DNA of 64,000 nt from positions 1 to 64,000 of the forward strand of contig NZ_JPVQ01000002.1 of assembly GCF_000772965.1 (NCBI RefSeq), given 5' to 3'. This stretch comes from Ureibacillus massiliensis 4400831 = CIP 108448 = CCUG 49529 (GTDB taxonomy: Bacteria > Bacillota > Bacilli > Bacillales_A > Planococcaceae). Below are positions 1-8,883 of this stretch, one piece after another. The translations under genes and the position numbers were made by a program. Positions within the stretch are counted from its first letter, which is position 1. Every line of letters begins with the position of its first letter. The notes beneath the pieces are model-generated. The model saw only the letters and a program-made list of their open reading frames with translations, did no database searches and had not been told where the DNA came from.

Positions 1-34
1 CTATTCTTTCTTGTGTCTACTTGTTCGAAGTTTA

Positions 35-54
35 CTTTTGTCCCAGCCTCTTTT
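35..54 (-). repeat. Possible copy of a GAGGCTGGGACAAAA-type intergenic motif
   Basis: Read on the minus strand, this spot downstream of mlpA contains AGAGGCTGGGACAAAAGT. I recall similar GAGGCTGGGACAAAA strings as recurrent intergenic sequences in several Firmicutes genomes, but that is memory, not a search. Only one copy is seen in this window, and the window edge cuts the region. Positions 1-95 otherwise show no gene I can support. Confidence 0.25.
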
Positions 55-95
55 ATATTATGATAATTTATAGAATTGCAGCAATTTATTCTAAA

Positions 96-1322
96 CTACT
101 TCACATTCTGCCCAATGAGCGCAATGGCTGGCTGGGTACTTAATGTTTCATCTAATAGCTGATTGACATTAATTAATGAGACTTGTTCAATTTCAGCAAT
201 GATTTCATCCATTGAAATATGCTTCCCATGGATTAATTCATTTCGACCATTGTGACTCATTCGGGAATTTGTTCCTTCTAAGCTTAATACAAAGCTCCCC
301 TTTAGCTGTCCCTTTGCATTGAAAACTTCCGTTTCCGTTACGCCTTCTCGTCTAATATTCATTAATGTTTCATCAATCGATTGCTGCAGAAGCGGGTATT
401 GCTGATTGTTCGTACTACCGTATATTGTAAGGGAACCGACATCCATGTAGCTCGAATGATAAGAAAAGATTGTATAAGCTAATCCTTTATCTTCACGAAT
501 TTCTTGGAATAAGCGGGAAGACATATTGCCACCTAAAATGTTATTCATCACAATAAAGTTGAAATAATCCTCATCCTTCACCCCAACTCCTGGATAGGCA
601 ATCGCGATATGAGACTGTTCCACATCACGATTTTTCACAAAACGACCTGAATGAAATATTGGATAGGTTAAAGTTTGCTCAACCGCTTCAGGTGAGCGCT
701 CAAAGTGACTAAACAGTTTCTCAATATGTAACAATAAATCAGTCGTAATATTTCCTGCAACAGAAATGACAATATTTTCTGGGTAATAATGCTTAGTCAT
801 ATAATTTCGAATTGTATCCGCTGTGAAGGCTTCAAGTGTTTTACTACTACCTAATATAGGTAATCCTAGTGCATCCTTTGGGTACATGACTTGCCATAAT
901 TGCTCATGGACATCATCATCAGGGGCATCTTCGCTCATTAAAATTTCTTCTAATACAACTTGTCTCTCTTTTTCTAATTCAATAGGATCAAAAATAGAGT
1001 TAAAAAACATGTCTGCTAATATAGAGACAGCCATTTCTCCATGATGATATAACACTTTTGCGTAATAGCACGTGTTTTCTTTTGTTGTAAAGGCATTGAT
1101 TTCTCCACCGATACGATCGAATTCCTCAGCAATTACTCTTGCCGTTCTTGTTTTCGTTCCTTTAAATAACATATGCTCAATGAAATGTGTAATCCCGTTT
1201 TCTTCTCGTTCTTCAAATCGAGATCCAGCACCAACCCAAATACCAACTGAAACAGATCTAACATGCGGTATTGCTTCTGACACGATCCGAACACCATTTT
1301 GACATGTATATACCGATACCAT
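96..1322 (-). CDS. mlpA: M16-family zinc peptidase MlpA (YmxG)
   Basis: This 408-residue protein is a processing-peptidase-like M16 metalloprotease. The inverted zinc motif HxxEH is present as HFIEH at residues 46-50. The distal glutamate lies in VVLEEI near residue 126. The C-terminal half has the usual inactive M16 domain, including a GGNMSSRLFQEIREDKGLAY segment. Length matches the B. subtilis enzyme (about 409). The substrate is unknown; the B. subtilis homologue has been linked to regulation of extracellular protease production. The start ATG has a GGAG-type ribosome site. It has its own promoter at 1401-1428 and is separated from pnp by the plus-strand ABC genes, so it is not cotranscribed with pnp here. 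Confidence 0.93.
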   Translation of the reverse strand: MVSVYTCQNGVRIVSEAIPHVRSVSVGIWVGAGSRFEEREENGITHFIEHMLFKGTKTRTARVIAEEFDRIGGEINAFTTKENTCYYAKVLYHHGEMAVSILADMFFNSIFDPIELEKERQVVLEEILMSEDAPDDDVHEQLWQVMYPKDALGLPILGSSKTLEAFTADTIRNYMTKHYYPENIVISVAGNITTDLLLHIEKLFSHFERSPEAVEQTLTYPIFHSGRFVKNRDVEQSHIAIAYPGVGVKDEDYFNFIVMNNILGGNMSSRLFQEIREDKGLAYTIFSYHSSYMDVGSLTIYGSTNNQQYPLLQQSIDETLMNIRREGVTETEVFNAKGQLKGSFVLSLEGTNSRMSHNGRNELIHGKHISMDEIIAEIEQVSLINVNQLLDETLSTQPAIALIGQNVK

Positions 1323-1400
1323 TTGCTTTTATCTCCTACTCCAAAAAATCTAACATTAAATAATCATAAGATAAACTGCCAAATCATTCAACTGAATGGA

Positions 1401-1428
1401 ATTATACGCATTCTTCTAGAAACTTCAA
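1401..1428 (-). promoter_or_regulatory. Probable sigma-A promoter of mlpA
   Basis: On the minus strand TTGAAG (1428-1423) and TATAAT (1406-1401) are separated by 16 nt. The perfect -10 lies about 80 nt upstream of the mlpA ATG. A TTCTAGAA palindrome sits inside the spacer at 1413-1420 and could be an operator, but that is speculation. The rest of the 1323-1656 gap holds this promoter and the divergent control region of the ABC genes. Confidence 0.55.
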
Positions 1429-1566
1429 AGATATTTCTAAATGACTATTTTAGTATATCCGCAAAATAATTGTACGAAAATTGTCTAGCACACCCTAAAA
1501 TCCATTTTTCCCTTCCAAGTACAATCCAATTCCCTTCAATATCTATTTATAAATACTATTTTCAAA

Positions 1567-1625
1567 TTTCTTAAGAATTTCTTCAGAATTATCCTTCAAA
1601 TTTCTTCATTTTCATTGTCTATACT
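1567..1625 (+). promoter_or_regulatory. Direct-repeat operator and -10 box upstream of the ABC transporter
   Basis: The repeats TTTCTTAAG (1567-1575), TTTCTTCAG (1578-1586) and TTTCTTCAT (1601-1609) are spaced 11 and 23 nt apart. A weaker CCTTC lies between the last two. They precede a good -10 box TATACT (1620-1625) that has no recognisable -35. Spacing of about one helical turn is typical of OmpR-family response regulators, which bind direct repeats in place of a -35. This suggests activation of the transporter by a two-component system. No kinase or regulator gene lies next to it. Confidence 0.45.
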
Positions 1626-1656
1626 AATAATCAATCAACAACAAAGGAATGAGGAC

Positions 1657-2355
1657 ATGATGATACAAGTTCAATCACTAAATCACACATTTAAAATCGG
1701 AAAAAAAGGAAAGGAGAAAAAAATCGAAGTACTAAAGGATATAGATTTTGAAATTCAACAAGGGGAAATCGTCTCTATTGTAGGAAAAAGCGGTTCTGGT
1801 AAATCTACATTGTTGCAAGTTATTGCTGGATTTATGAAGCCTGATTCAGGTTCCATTAAAGTAAATAATACCGAAATTGCACAATTCAACGAAAAGCAAA
1901 GTGCTGCTTTCAGGTTGAGTCATTTCGGCTTTATCTTCCAAAACTTTCAGCTACTCCCGAACCAAAACGTATTTGAAAATGTTGAACTACCGCTAAAAAT
2001 TAAAGGAGTACAAGCACCTATTCGTAAAATAATGGCTGATAAAATTTTATCTAAAGTAGGATTATTAGAATTTGCAGATCATTATCCTAATGAACTGTCA
2101 GGTGGACAGCAGCAACGTGTTTCGATTGCAAGAGCGATGATTACAAATCCGCCTATTATTTTAGCGGATGAGCCGACAGGTAGTCTTGACTCCCAAACTG
2201 AAAAAGAAATACTTGAACTAATATTAAAATTAAATCAAACAGAAAATATCACATTTATGATCATTACCCATGATGAGGAAGTGGCACAAATTGCACACAG
2301 AAAACTTCGTATGCATGATGGCCAATTGTTAGGAGAGAAAAACTATGTTATTTAA
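1657..2355 (+). CDS. ABC transporter ATP-binding protein (MacB/LolD-like)
   Basis: From the ATG at 1657 this is a 232-residue ATPase. Walker [10 protein letters not shown] is at about 43-51, the ABC signature LSGGQ at 147-151 and Walker B ILADEP at 168-173, with THDEE near the end as the H-loop. It resembles ATPases paired with FtsX/MacB-type permeases. The start is set by AAAGGA at 1643-1648; an upstream in-frame ATG at 1615 would lie inside the likely promoter. The gene overlaps the permease gene by 11 nt, so the two are cotranscribed and probably translationally coupled. Substrate unknown; peptide or antibiotic export, or envelope stress relief, is possible. Confidence 0.85.
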   Translation: MMIQVQSLNHTFKIGKKGKEKKIEVLKDIDFEIQQGEIVSIVGKSGSGKSTLLQVIAGFMKPDSGSIKVNNTEIAQFNEKQSAAFRLSHFGFIFQNFQLLPNQNVFENVELPLKIKGVQAPIRKIMADKILSKVGLLEFADHYPNELSGGQQQRVSIARAMITNPPIILADEPTGSLDSQTEKEILELILKLNQTENITFMIITHDEEVAQIAHRKLRMHDGQLLGEKNYVI

Positions 2356-3628
2356 AGATCAACTTTCATTCGTATTTCAACATATGAGAAAAAATAAACT
2401 TCGAGTGACGATGACGATTCTTGCTGCTATGATGGGGTGTGCATTTCTTATCGTACTTGCGTCAGTAGGCTTTGGTATTCAAGAGACAGTAAAAGGAGAA
2501 ATTTTAAATCAGGAGTCTATAACGGAAATTTCTCTTTGGGGTGAAGAACCATTAACTAGTGAAGATGAAGAATTTATACAAAATATCGATCATGTAAATG
2601 TTGTATTAAACCGACAAGAAATCAGTGGTTCGATTCGTACTACATTTGAAGATCGTGAAGCAGAATCTATTGGAACGATTGTAAATATGGAAGCACAATC
2701 AAAGCTACCAACGAATTTAATTGAAGGTCGTCTTCCAGAAAACGCAAATGAAATCGTTGTTGGATACCATTATGCACAAAAATTATTGAACGAATCAGAT
2801 AGAAAAATAATAGAACAAAAATCAAAAGAAGCGACAGAAGAAGGATCTTGGTATGACGGATCTGAAGAAGGCTATAAAGGAGAAATTTTAAATAAAACGG
2901 TTCAGCTCCAATTTTTTGATGAAGAGACATTTGAATATTTAGAGCCTAATAGCTATACGATTGTCGGCATTTTAAAAGCACCAGATTATGATTTCCAAAT
3001 TGATAATAGTATTCTTTTTAGTGATGACTTATTGGATGAGCAACCTGATTTAATCGCCTATCCTTCAACAACGATCTATGTTGATTCACTTGAAAATGTA
3101 ATGCCCGTGTTAGATATATTGAAAGAAAACAATTATCCCGTTTATTCGCCAATTGAACAAGTTAAAGAAATTGATTTATTTTTCCTCATCTTTAAAATCG
3201 GACTTATTTTTATAGGGACAATTTCAATTTTGATTGCTTCAATCGGGATTTTTAATACTATGACTATGGCGGTAACCGAACGAACACGTGAGATCGGTGT
3301 ACTTAAAGCGATCGGTGCTTCCCCATCGATCATTCAACGTCTCTTTTTGATGGAAAGCGCGATGATTGGGATTATAGGTACTTTCCTTGCAGTAGTTTTA
3401 TCTTATGGGATTAGTTTTATAATTAATGCAATTTTACCTTATATCGTTTCGTTCGCTTTATCTGATGAAGATTTACTAGCAAATGATATAACATTTTCGT
3501 CAATTCCAATTGGACTTGTCGTTACAGCGGCCTGCATTAGTATATTCGTGGCGATTTTATCAGGCTTTAGACCTGCTAGAAAAGCAACTAGAATTGAAGT
3601 TATTCAGGCACTACGTCAGGAACTTTAA
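2345..3628 (+). CDS. ABC transporter permease, MacB/FtsX type
   Basis: This 427-residue membrane protein has the MacB permease layout. One N-terminal membrane helix lies at about 20-45. A large extracytoplasmic domain covers about 50-290. Three C-terminal helices form the FtsX domain, including the cytoplasmic loop TMAVTERTREIGVLKAIGAS that couples to the ATPase. It ends with RPARKATRIEVIQALRQEL, typical of the family. It overlaps the ATPase gene by 11 nt and is followed at once by a strong terminator. The pair stands alone on the plus strand, between pnp and mlpA, where B. subtilis has ylxY on the same strand as its neighbours. Confidence 0.85.
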   Translation: MLFKDQLSFVFQHMRKNKLRVTMTILAAMMGCAFLIVLASVGFGIQETVKGEILNQESITEISLWGEEPLTSEDEEFIQNIDHVNVVLNRQEISGSIRTTFEDREAESIGTIVNMEAQSKLPTNLIEGRLPENANEIVVGYHYAQKLLNESDRKIIEQKSKEATEEGSWYDGSEEGYKGEILNKTVQLQFFDEETFEYLEPNSYTIVGILKAPDYDFQIDNSILFSDDLLDEQPDLIAYPSTTIYVDSLENVMPVLDILKENNYPVYSPIEQVKEIDLFFLIFKIGLIFIGTISILIASIGIFNTMTMAVTERTREIGVLKAIGASPSIIQRLFLMESAMIGIIGTFLAVVLSYGISFIINAILPYIVSFALSDEDLLANDITFSSIPIGLVVTAACISIFVAILSGFRPARKATRIEVIQALRQEL

Positions 3629-3659
3629 AATTAGACTGGTCTACCAACCAAAAAATGGG

Positions 3660-3689
3660 GATGAAGAGTACCTCTTCATCTCTTTTTTC
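3660..3689 (+). terminator. Rho-independent terminator of the ABC operon
   Basis: GATGAAGAG (3660-3668) and CTCTTCATC (3672-3680) form a perfect 9-bp stem with a 3-nt loop, followed by TCTTTTTTC. It lies 32 nt after the permease stop codon. Confidence 0.85.
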
Positions 3690-3750
3690 ATGCTCTAAAC
3701 TAAAAATGAATTAATTATGTTTACCCTTCAACATAGATGACAAGTTATTA

Positions 3751-3790
3751 AGAAAAATAAAAAACAGAAAACGAAATATTTCATTTCCTG
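3751..3790 (-). terminator. Rho-independent terminator after pnp
   Basis: On the minus strand the arms at 3790-3778 and 3777-3765 form a 13-bp helix when two G-U pairs are allowed. A T-rich run TTTTTTATTTTTC follows at 3764-3752. It lies about 80 nt downstream of the pnp stop and faces the ABC operon terminator. Confidence 0.7.
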
Positions 3791-3824
3791 CTTGCGTTTT
3801 TCTTCATTTTTTTCATGAATGCCT

Positions 3825-3853
3825 GGCACCTGTAAAAAACTCTACACAGTGCC
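3825..3853. repeat. Short inverted repeat (GGCACCTGT / ACAGTGCC)
   Basis: GGCACCTGT (3825-3833) pairs with ACAGTGCC (3846-3853), 8 bp with one bulged C, around a 12-nt loop. It lies between the pnp stop and its terminator. The motif resembles GTGCC/GGCAC palindromes that I recall as repeated in Bacillaceae intergenic regions, but it has only one copy in this window. Confidence 0.4.
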
Positions 3854-3872
3854 TAGTAGCATTATTCATAAA

Positions 3873-5990
3873 CTATTGCTGTGCTTGTTCAGCACGTTCT
3901 TTTTCTTCTTTTATTACAACTTTGCGTGAAAGGTTAACACGACCTTGGTTGTCAATTTCGATACATTTCACTAATAGTTGATCCCCAAGCTTTAATACAT
4001 CTTCTACTTTATTCGTACGTTCTTCTTGGATTTCAGAAATGTGTAACAATCCATCTTTTCCAGGGAAGATTTCACAGAAAGCACCGAATTTTTCGATACG
4101 TCTTACAGTTGCCATGTAGTACTCGCCAACTTTTGCTTCACGAACGATTGATTCGATAATTTCTTTTGCACGTTTGTTCATTTCTTCATTAGGTGATGAA
4201 ATGTAAATTGTACCGTCTTGTTCTGTATCAATTTTTACGCCCGTTTCATCGATGATTTTGTTGATTGTTTTACCACCAGAACCAATTACATCACGAATTT
4301 TATCTGGATTAATACGAATCACTTCAATTTTCGGTGCGTATGTTGATAAATGTTTACGAGGCTCTGCAAGGGTTGCAAGCATTGATTCTAAAATAATCAT
4401 ACGACCAGCTTTCGCTTGTTGTAATGCCTCTTCTAAAATATTACGTGATAAACCATCAATTTTTATATCCATTTGAAGTGCAGTAACCCCTTTTGCTGTA
4501 CCTGCCACTTTAAAGTCCATATCTCCAAGGTGGTCTTCCATACCTTGAATATCCGTTAAAATTGAATAATGTTCACCTTTTTTCACAAGACCCATTGCAA
4601 TACCTGCAACCGGTGCCTTAATAGGAACACCTGCGTCCATCATTGCAAGTGTAGAAGCACAGATAGATGCTTGAGAAGTTGAACCATTTGATTCTAAAAC
4701 CTCAGATACACAACGGATTGCATATGGGAAGTCTTTTTCATCTGGAATGACTGCAAGTAACGCACGTTCACCTAAAGCACCATGACCAATCTCACGACGA
4801 CCAGGACCGCGCATTGGACCAGTTTCCCCTACTGAGAATTGAGGGAAGTTATAGTGGTGCATGAAGCGTTTAGATTCCTCTAAACCAAGACCATCAATAA
4901 TTTGTACATCTCCTAATGGTCCTAAAGTACAAATTGACAAAGCTTGAGTTTGTCCACGAGTAAATAACCCTGAACCGTGAGCACGTTGTAATAAACCTAC
5001 TTCAGAAGATAAAGGTCGGATTTCATCCACTTTACGTCCATCAGGGCGAACCTTCTCTTCAGTGATTAAACGGCGCACTTCTTCCTTCACCATTTTATCT
5101 AATATTGTTTTAACTTGTTTTAACGTCTCTTCATCTGCTTCTTGTTCTTCGTAGCTTGCAATTACACGCTCTTTTACAGCAGAGATTGCATCTTCACGCG
5201 CATGCTTTTCAACAGTTTGAATAGCTGCGTTCATATCTTCTTCGCAAGCTGCTTTAATTTGAGCTTCGATTTCTTTATCGACTTCAAATAATGTTACTGC
5301 GATTTTTTCTTTTCCTACTTCAGCAACGATTTGTTCTTGGAAGGCAATTAATTTTTTAATTTCTTCATGACCGAACATGATTGCCTCTAACATAATTTCT
5401 TCAGGTACTTCTAAAGCCCCTGCTTCTACCATGTTGATAGCATCCTTGTTACCCGCTACTGATAAGTGAACAGTACTTCTTTCAACTTGTTCGACAGTTG
5501 GATTAATGATAAACTCTCCATCTACATATCCAACATGTACACCCGCGATTGGTCCGTTAAATGGAATATCTGAAATCGATAATGCTAAAGATGAACCAAT
5601 CATTGCTGCCATATCAGTAGGACCGTTTGGATCAGATGACATTACCATTGAAATAACTTGTACTTCGTTACGGAAGCCATCTGGGAACATTGGTCGGATT
5701 GGACGGTCAATTAAACGTGACACTAAGATAGCGTGTTCTGAAGGTCTACCTTCACGTTTGATGAAACCACCAGGAATTTTACCTGCTGCGTATAAACGTT
5801 CTTCATAGTTAACTGTTAATGGGAAGAAGTCTAATGCTTTTGGTTGTTTAGACATTGTAGCTGTTGCAAGAACAGCAGACTCACCGTATCGAACTAAAGC
5901 TGCACCATTTGCTTGTTTTGCAAGTTGGCCAACTTCAATTACTAATGGACGGCCAGCCCATTCATAAGTATAAACTTTTTTTTCGGTCAT
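3873..5990 (-). CDS. pnp: Polyribonucleotide nucleotidyltransferase (PNPase)
   Basis: This 705-residue phosphorolytic 3'-5' exoribonuclease degrades mRNA in the cytoplasm. It carries two RNase PH-like domains (about 10-140 and 310-540) joined by an all-alpha linker. A KH domain with [11 protein letters not shown] follows at about 555-615, then an S1 domain at about 620-690. Motifs [21 protein letters not shown] and the active-site region [18 protein letters not shown] are intact. Full length for the family. It has its own promoter at 6030-6058 with a short leader and a terminator at 3751-3790, so it appears monocistronic. In B. subtilis it follows rpsO, as here. Confidence 0.97.
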   Translation of the reverse strand: MTEKKVYTYEWAGRPLVIEVGQLAKQANGAALVRYGESAVLATATMSKQPKALDFFPLTVNYEERLYAAGKIPGGFIKREGRPSEHAILVSRLIDRPIRPMFPDGFRNEVQVISMVMSSDPNGPTDMAAMIGSSLALSISDIPFNGPIAGVHVGYVDGEFIINPTVEQVERSTVHLSVAGNKDAINMVEAGALEVPEEIMLEAIMFGHEEIKKLIAFQEQIVAEVGKEKIAVTLFEVDKEIEAQIKAACEEDMNAAIQTVEKHAREDAISAVKERVIASYEEQEADEETLKQVKTILDKMVKEEVRRLITEEKVRPDGRKVDEIRPLSSEVGLLQRAHGSGLFTRGQTQALSICTLGPLGDVQIIDGLGLEESKRFMHHYNFPQFSVGETGPMRGPGRREIGHGALGERALLAVIPDEKDFPYAIRCVSEVLESNGSTSQASICASTLAMMDAGVPIKAPVAGIAMGLVKKGEHYSILTDIQGMEDHLGDMDFKVAGTAKGVTALQMDIKIDGLSRNILEEALQQAKAGRMIILESMLATLAEPRKHLSTYAPKIEVIRINPDKIRDVIGSGGKTINKIIDETGVKIDTEQDGTIYISSPNEEMNKRAKEIIESIVREAKVGEYYMATVRRIEKFGAFCEIFPGKDGLLHISEIQEERTNKVEDVLKLGDQLLVKCIEIDNQGRVNLSRKVVIKEEKERAEQAQQ

Positions 5991-6029
5991 TGAGTGAACC
6001 CCTTTCTAATAAAACACGACGTAACAATT

Positions 6030-6058
6030 TATATACCACACCATAGTAAGTGTATCAA
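6030..6058 (-). promoter_or_regulatory. Sigma-A promoter of pnp
   Basis: TTGATA (6058-6053), a 17-nt spacer and TATATA (6035-6030) read on the minus strand, about 40 nt upstream of the pnp ATG. The predicted leader is only about 30 nt. Upstream, 6059-6217 is very AT-rich with no gene I can support; it may provide an UP-element-like context. Confidence 0.65.
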
Positions 6059-6219
6059 AAAAGTTTTTCCTATGCTAAATATTTTCAATAAAAAACTGTT
6101 TTTTCCGTTAAATTTTAGTATTTATTATTATAAAGCTTTATTTATAAATATAGTTTATACAAAATTTTAAAAATTCCATTAAAAATTATCTTTATTTTTA
6201 ATTTTTTAAAATATCGTTT

Positions 6220-6252
6220 ACATAAATAAAAAGCGGGAAAATTCCCGCTTTT
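6220..6252 (-). terminator. Rho-independent terminator after rpsO
   Basis: On the minus strand AAAAGCGGGA (6252-6243) pairs with TCCCGCTTTT across a 4-nt loop and is followed by TATTTATG. It separates rpsO from pnp and lies about 130 nt beyond the rpsO stop. Confidence 0.8.
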
Positions 6253-6261
6253 CATATACCA

Positions 6262-6375
6262 CTTAGACGTTTACTTTGCAGGATTGTCTAATCTCGCCAA
6301 TCGCAAAAATATTGTTCATAACAATTTTCGATTGAACAAATTTAAAACCTAATAAGCAAATGAAAACGTCTTAAG
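6262..6375 (-). repeat. Long-range inverted repeat in the rpsO 3' untranslated region
   Basis: CTTAGACGTTT (6262-6272) is complementary to AAACGTCTTAAG (6364-6375) apart from one bulged base. The pair encloses about 91 nt between the rpsO stop codon and its terminator, so the whole 3' UTR could fold into a closed domain. No gene is visible inside. Confidence 0.4.
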
Positions 6376-6380
6376 CTTTA

Positions 6381-6650
6381 TTATCGACGTAAACCTAATT
6401 TTTGGATTAACTCACGGTAACGTTGAACGTCAGTATCACGTAAGTATCTTAATAAGTGACGACGACGACCTACTTTTTTAAGAAGACCACGTTCAGAGTG
6501 GAAATCTTTTTTGTGTGTACGTAAGTGTTCGTTAAGTGCATTGATTTCTTCAGTTAAAACTGCGATTTGCACTTCTGGAGAACCAGTATCTCCCTCGTGA
6601 GTACGGTACTCAGCGATAATTTCATTTTTGCGTTCTTTTGTAATTGCCAT
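6381..6650 (-). CDS. rpsO: 30S ribosomal protein S15
   Basis: The 89-residue protein has the S15 sequence throughout: [51 protein letters not shown], and the C-terminal [10 protein letters not shown]15 binds the 16S rRNA central domain early in 30S assembly. Length is exactly that of the Bacillus protein. AGGAGG lies upstream of the ATG. The gene has its own promoter (6754-6782), a roughly 100-nt structured leader and a terminator, so it is probably monocistronic. Confidence 0.98.
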   Translation of the reverse strand: MAITKERKNEIIAEYRTHEGDTGSPEVQIAVLTEEINALNEHLRTHKKDFHSERGLLKKVGRRRHLLRYLRDTDVQRYRELIQKLGLRR

Positions 6651-6747
6651 AATAAATGGACCTCCTAAAATAATTTTTTTAACACCACCAGCACAGCAGT
6701 CGTTGGAGAATCGTAAAGCCGAGCTGAGGCTAGCGCACTAAGTGCAC
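6651..6747 (-). promoter_or_regulatory. Candidate S15 autoregulatory leader of rpsO
   Basis: The predicted rpsO leader is about 97 nt, far longer than a plain ribosome site needs. On the minus strand it contains GCAC/GTGC and AGCC/GGCT dyads and a CAGC-rich segment before the AGGAGG. S15 is known to repress its own mRNA through varied leader structures in bacteria, including Geobacillus. Assignment to a particular class was not possible by eye. Confidence 0.45.
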
Positions 6748-6753
6748 TTATGA

Positions 6754-6782
6754 ATAGTAACATACTTTGAAATCTCAAGCAA
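6754..6782 (-). promoter_or_regulatory. Sigma-A promoter of rpsO with extended -10
   Basis: TTGCTT (6782-6777), a 17-nt spacer and TACTAT (6759-6754) read on the minus strand, with TGT just before the -10. It lies just beyond the ribF stop codon. Confidence 0.6.
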
Positions 6783-6805
6783 CATATTCAATTTAAAGAG
6801 CCTTG

Positions 6806-7753
6806 TTAAAGATTTTGAAAGTAACGAATCGCCTCTTGTTTATCTTTTTCAATTTGAGCCTTTAATGAATCGATTCCATCAAATTTTTTCTCATTTCGAA
6901 TTCTTTTATACCAACCAACGACAACTTCTTCACCATAAATATTTTTATCAAAATCTAATATATGAACTTCGATCGATAATTGTTTATCCTCTGGGTTTTT
7001 AAAGGTTGGTTTATACCCAACATTACACACGCCGTCATGCCATCTATTTTGCACTAATATTCTCACGGCATATACACCAACTGCTGGGATAAAGCTCCCC
7101 TCTGCAGATTGAATGTTTGCTGTTGGGAATCCGATTGTACGGCCACGCTTATCTCCATGTATAACAAGCCCAGGTACTTCGAATGGGCGGCCTAATAATT
7201 TATGAACCTCTTCCATTTCCCCAATTTGTAAGCTTTTACGTATTCTTGTGGAGCTTATTTTTTCTGCATCATCTGTTAACTTATTAATTACTGATACTCC
7301 ATAATCTCCATTGCTTAAAGATTCCATCGTCTCCATATTGCCTTTTCCGAAAGAACCAAAAGTAAAATCAAAACCTGCCGTTACATGAACAACATTTAAA
7401 TCACGAATAAAATAATTAATAAAATCTTCTGGTGATAGTTTTGCAAAGTCTGACGTGAACTGTACAACAAATACAGTATCAACACCAATTTCTTTCAAAA
7501 TATTAATCTTTTGTTGAAGGGGCGTTATGTAAAACACCTTCTCCTTACGTCCACCTAAAACGATGGATGGATGAGGATCAAAGGTCATAACAGCACTTTT
7601 CGCATTTAACTCTTTTGATTTGTCTATCGCATTTTTAATAACGGCTTGATGCCCTCTATGTACACCGTCAAAAAATCCTAGTGCCAATGAGTAGGAAGTT
7701 GAAGTGTCAACCTCTTTTAATTGGTGTGGATATTTTAAATGAATCACATTCAT
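6806..7753 (-). CDS. ribF: Bifunctional riboflavin kinase / FAD synthetase
   Basis: This 315-residue enzyme phosphorylates riboflavin to FMN and adenylylates FMN to FAD (called ribC in B. subtilis). The N-terminal nucleotidyltransferase domain has the HxGH motif HRGH at 32-35 in GFFDGVHRGHQ, and SSTRIRKSLQIG near 165-180. The C-terminal kinase domain starts near residue 185 with GDKRGRTIGFPTANI and continues to HILDFDKNIYGE. Usual length. It lies 13 nt downstream of truB with AGGAGG before its ATG, so the two are cotranscribed. Confidence 0.96.
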   Translation of the reverse strand: MNVIHLKYPHQLKEVDTSTSYSLALGFFDGVHRGHQAVIKNAIDKSKELNAKSAVMTFDPHPSIVLGGRKEKVFYITPLQQKINILKEIGVDTVFVVQFTSDFAKLSPEDFINYFIRDLNVVHVTAGFDFTFGSFGKGNMETMESLSNGDYGVSVINKLTDDAEKISSTRIRKSLQIGEMEEVHKLLGRPFEVPGLVIHGDKRGRTIGFPTANIQSAEGSFIPAVGVYAVRILVQNRWHDGVCNVGYKPTFKNPEDKQLSIEVHILDFDKNIYGEEVVVGWYKRIRNEKKFDGIDSLKAQIEKDKQEAIRYFQNL

Positions 7754-7766
7754 CTTCTTTGGCCTC

Positions 7767-8684
7767 CTATTGCTCTAATGGGAACATTTTCTCTGGCTTC
7801 ATTAGATCTGGTTTTTCTGGATGTTGAATATAAACTGCAAGAGCTTTTTCATTTTTCACAAATACTATTTTATCATGTTCTTTTAATAAATCATCCATTG
7901 GAAGAACTTGTCCATTTAAAATTTGTTTTTCATTGGATTGATTGATTTCAATTGAAGGGTATTGTGTTAAGGCATGCTCTACAGGATAAATAATTTCCTC
8001 AATCTTGGATTCATTCATTGCATTTTCAACATGTTCTAACGTCACACAATGCTCTTTTGTAAATGTGCCAGATTTAGTACGAACAAGTGATGCCATATGC
8101 GCAGGATAGCCTAATATTTCGCCAATTTGAACGGCTAATGTACGAATATAAGTGCCTTTACTACAAGCAATTCGAATTTTAAAAGTGATTTCTTCCCCTT
8201 CAAATTGCGTTACACTACTTTCCTCTAAAAGCTCTATGGAATAAATGGTTACTCTTCTAATCGGCCGTTCAACCACTTCTCCTTTTCGAGCATATTCATA
8301 TAGTTTTTTCCCATTTACTTTTACTGCTGAATACATTGGTGGTGTTTGCTCAATTTCACCAGTTAATTGTTCTAAAGCTTTTTGAAGCTTGCTCCGAGAA
8401 ATTGTTTTAAATGAAGAATCCTGTTCAACAATTTCTCCTTCTGCATCTTCAGTAGTTGTGGTAAAACTAATTGAGACAACGGCTTCATATTCTTTTCCAG
8501 CATCTGTTAAGTATTCAGCAATACGTGTAGCCTGGCCGATACAAATTGGGAGTACTCCTTCTACACTAGGATCTAAAGTACCAGTATGACCAACTTTTTT
8601 TGTCTTTAATATTCTTCGTAATTTCATAACGCAGTCATGACTCGTCATACCGCGCTCTTTCCATAATGGAAGGATGCCATTCAT
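7767..8684 (-). CDS. truB: tRNA pseudouridine(55) synthase TruB
   Basis: This 305-residue enzyme makes pseudouridine 55 in the T-loop of tRNAs. The catalytic aspartate is D38 in GHTGTLDPSVEGVLP. Further TruB motifs are PMYSAVKVNGKKLYEYAR near 115-135 and CSKGTYIRTL near 175-185. A PUA-like C-terminal region follows. The ATG is preceded by TGGAGG. A bidirectional terminator lies between it and rbfA, so truB-ribF may need their own start or read-through; no convincing promoter was found in 8685-8790. Confidence 0.96.
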   Translation of the reverse strand: MNGILPLWKERGMTSHDCVMKLRRILKTKKVGHTGTLDPSVEGVLPICIGQATRIAEYLTDAGKEYEAVVSISFTTTTEDAEGEIVEQDSSFKTISRSKLQKALEQLTGEIEQTPPMYSAVKVNGKKLYEYARKGEVVERPIRRVTIYSIELLEESSVTQFEGEEITFKIRIACSKGTYIRTLAVQIGEILGYPAHMASLVRTKSGTFTKEHCVTLEHVENAMNESKIEEIIYPVEHALTQYPSIEINQSNEKQILNGQVLPMDDLLKEHDKIVFVKNEKALAVYIQHPEKPDLMKPEKMFPLEQ

Positions 8685-8791
8685 TGGATAACCTCCATGT
8701 ATTTTAATTATGTTTATTTGAAATGTTTCTTAGGGAACCTAGAATTTTCACGCTACATCAATCGAAACATACATCGACCTTTGCCTTAAAA

Positions 8792-8842
8792 CTAAAAAAC
8801 CTGCCTGCATGTGAATATGCAGTTGCAGGCTTTTTTGTTGTT
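8792..8842. terminator. Bidirectional terminator-like hairpin between rbfA and truB
   Basis: GCCTGCA (8803-8809) pairs with TGCAGGC (8824-8830) around a 14-nt loop. On the minus strand TTTTTTAGTTTT follows the stem; on the plus strand TTTTTTGTTG follows. It lies about 55 nt after rbfA and would act as a terminator or attenuator before truB. Confidence 0.65.
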
Positions 8843-8883
8843 TATACTTTTTTCCCTTTTTTGAAATCAAAAAAGGCGTTTAT

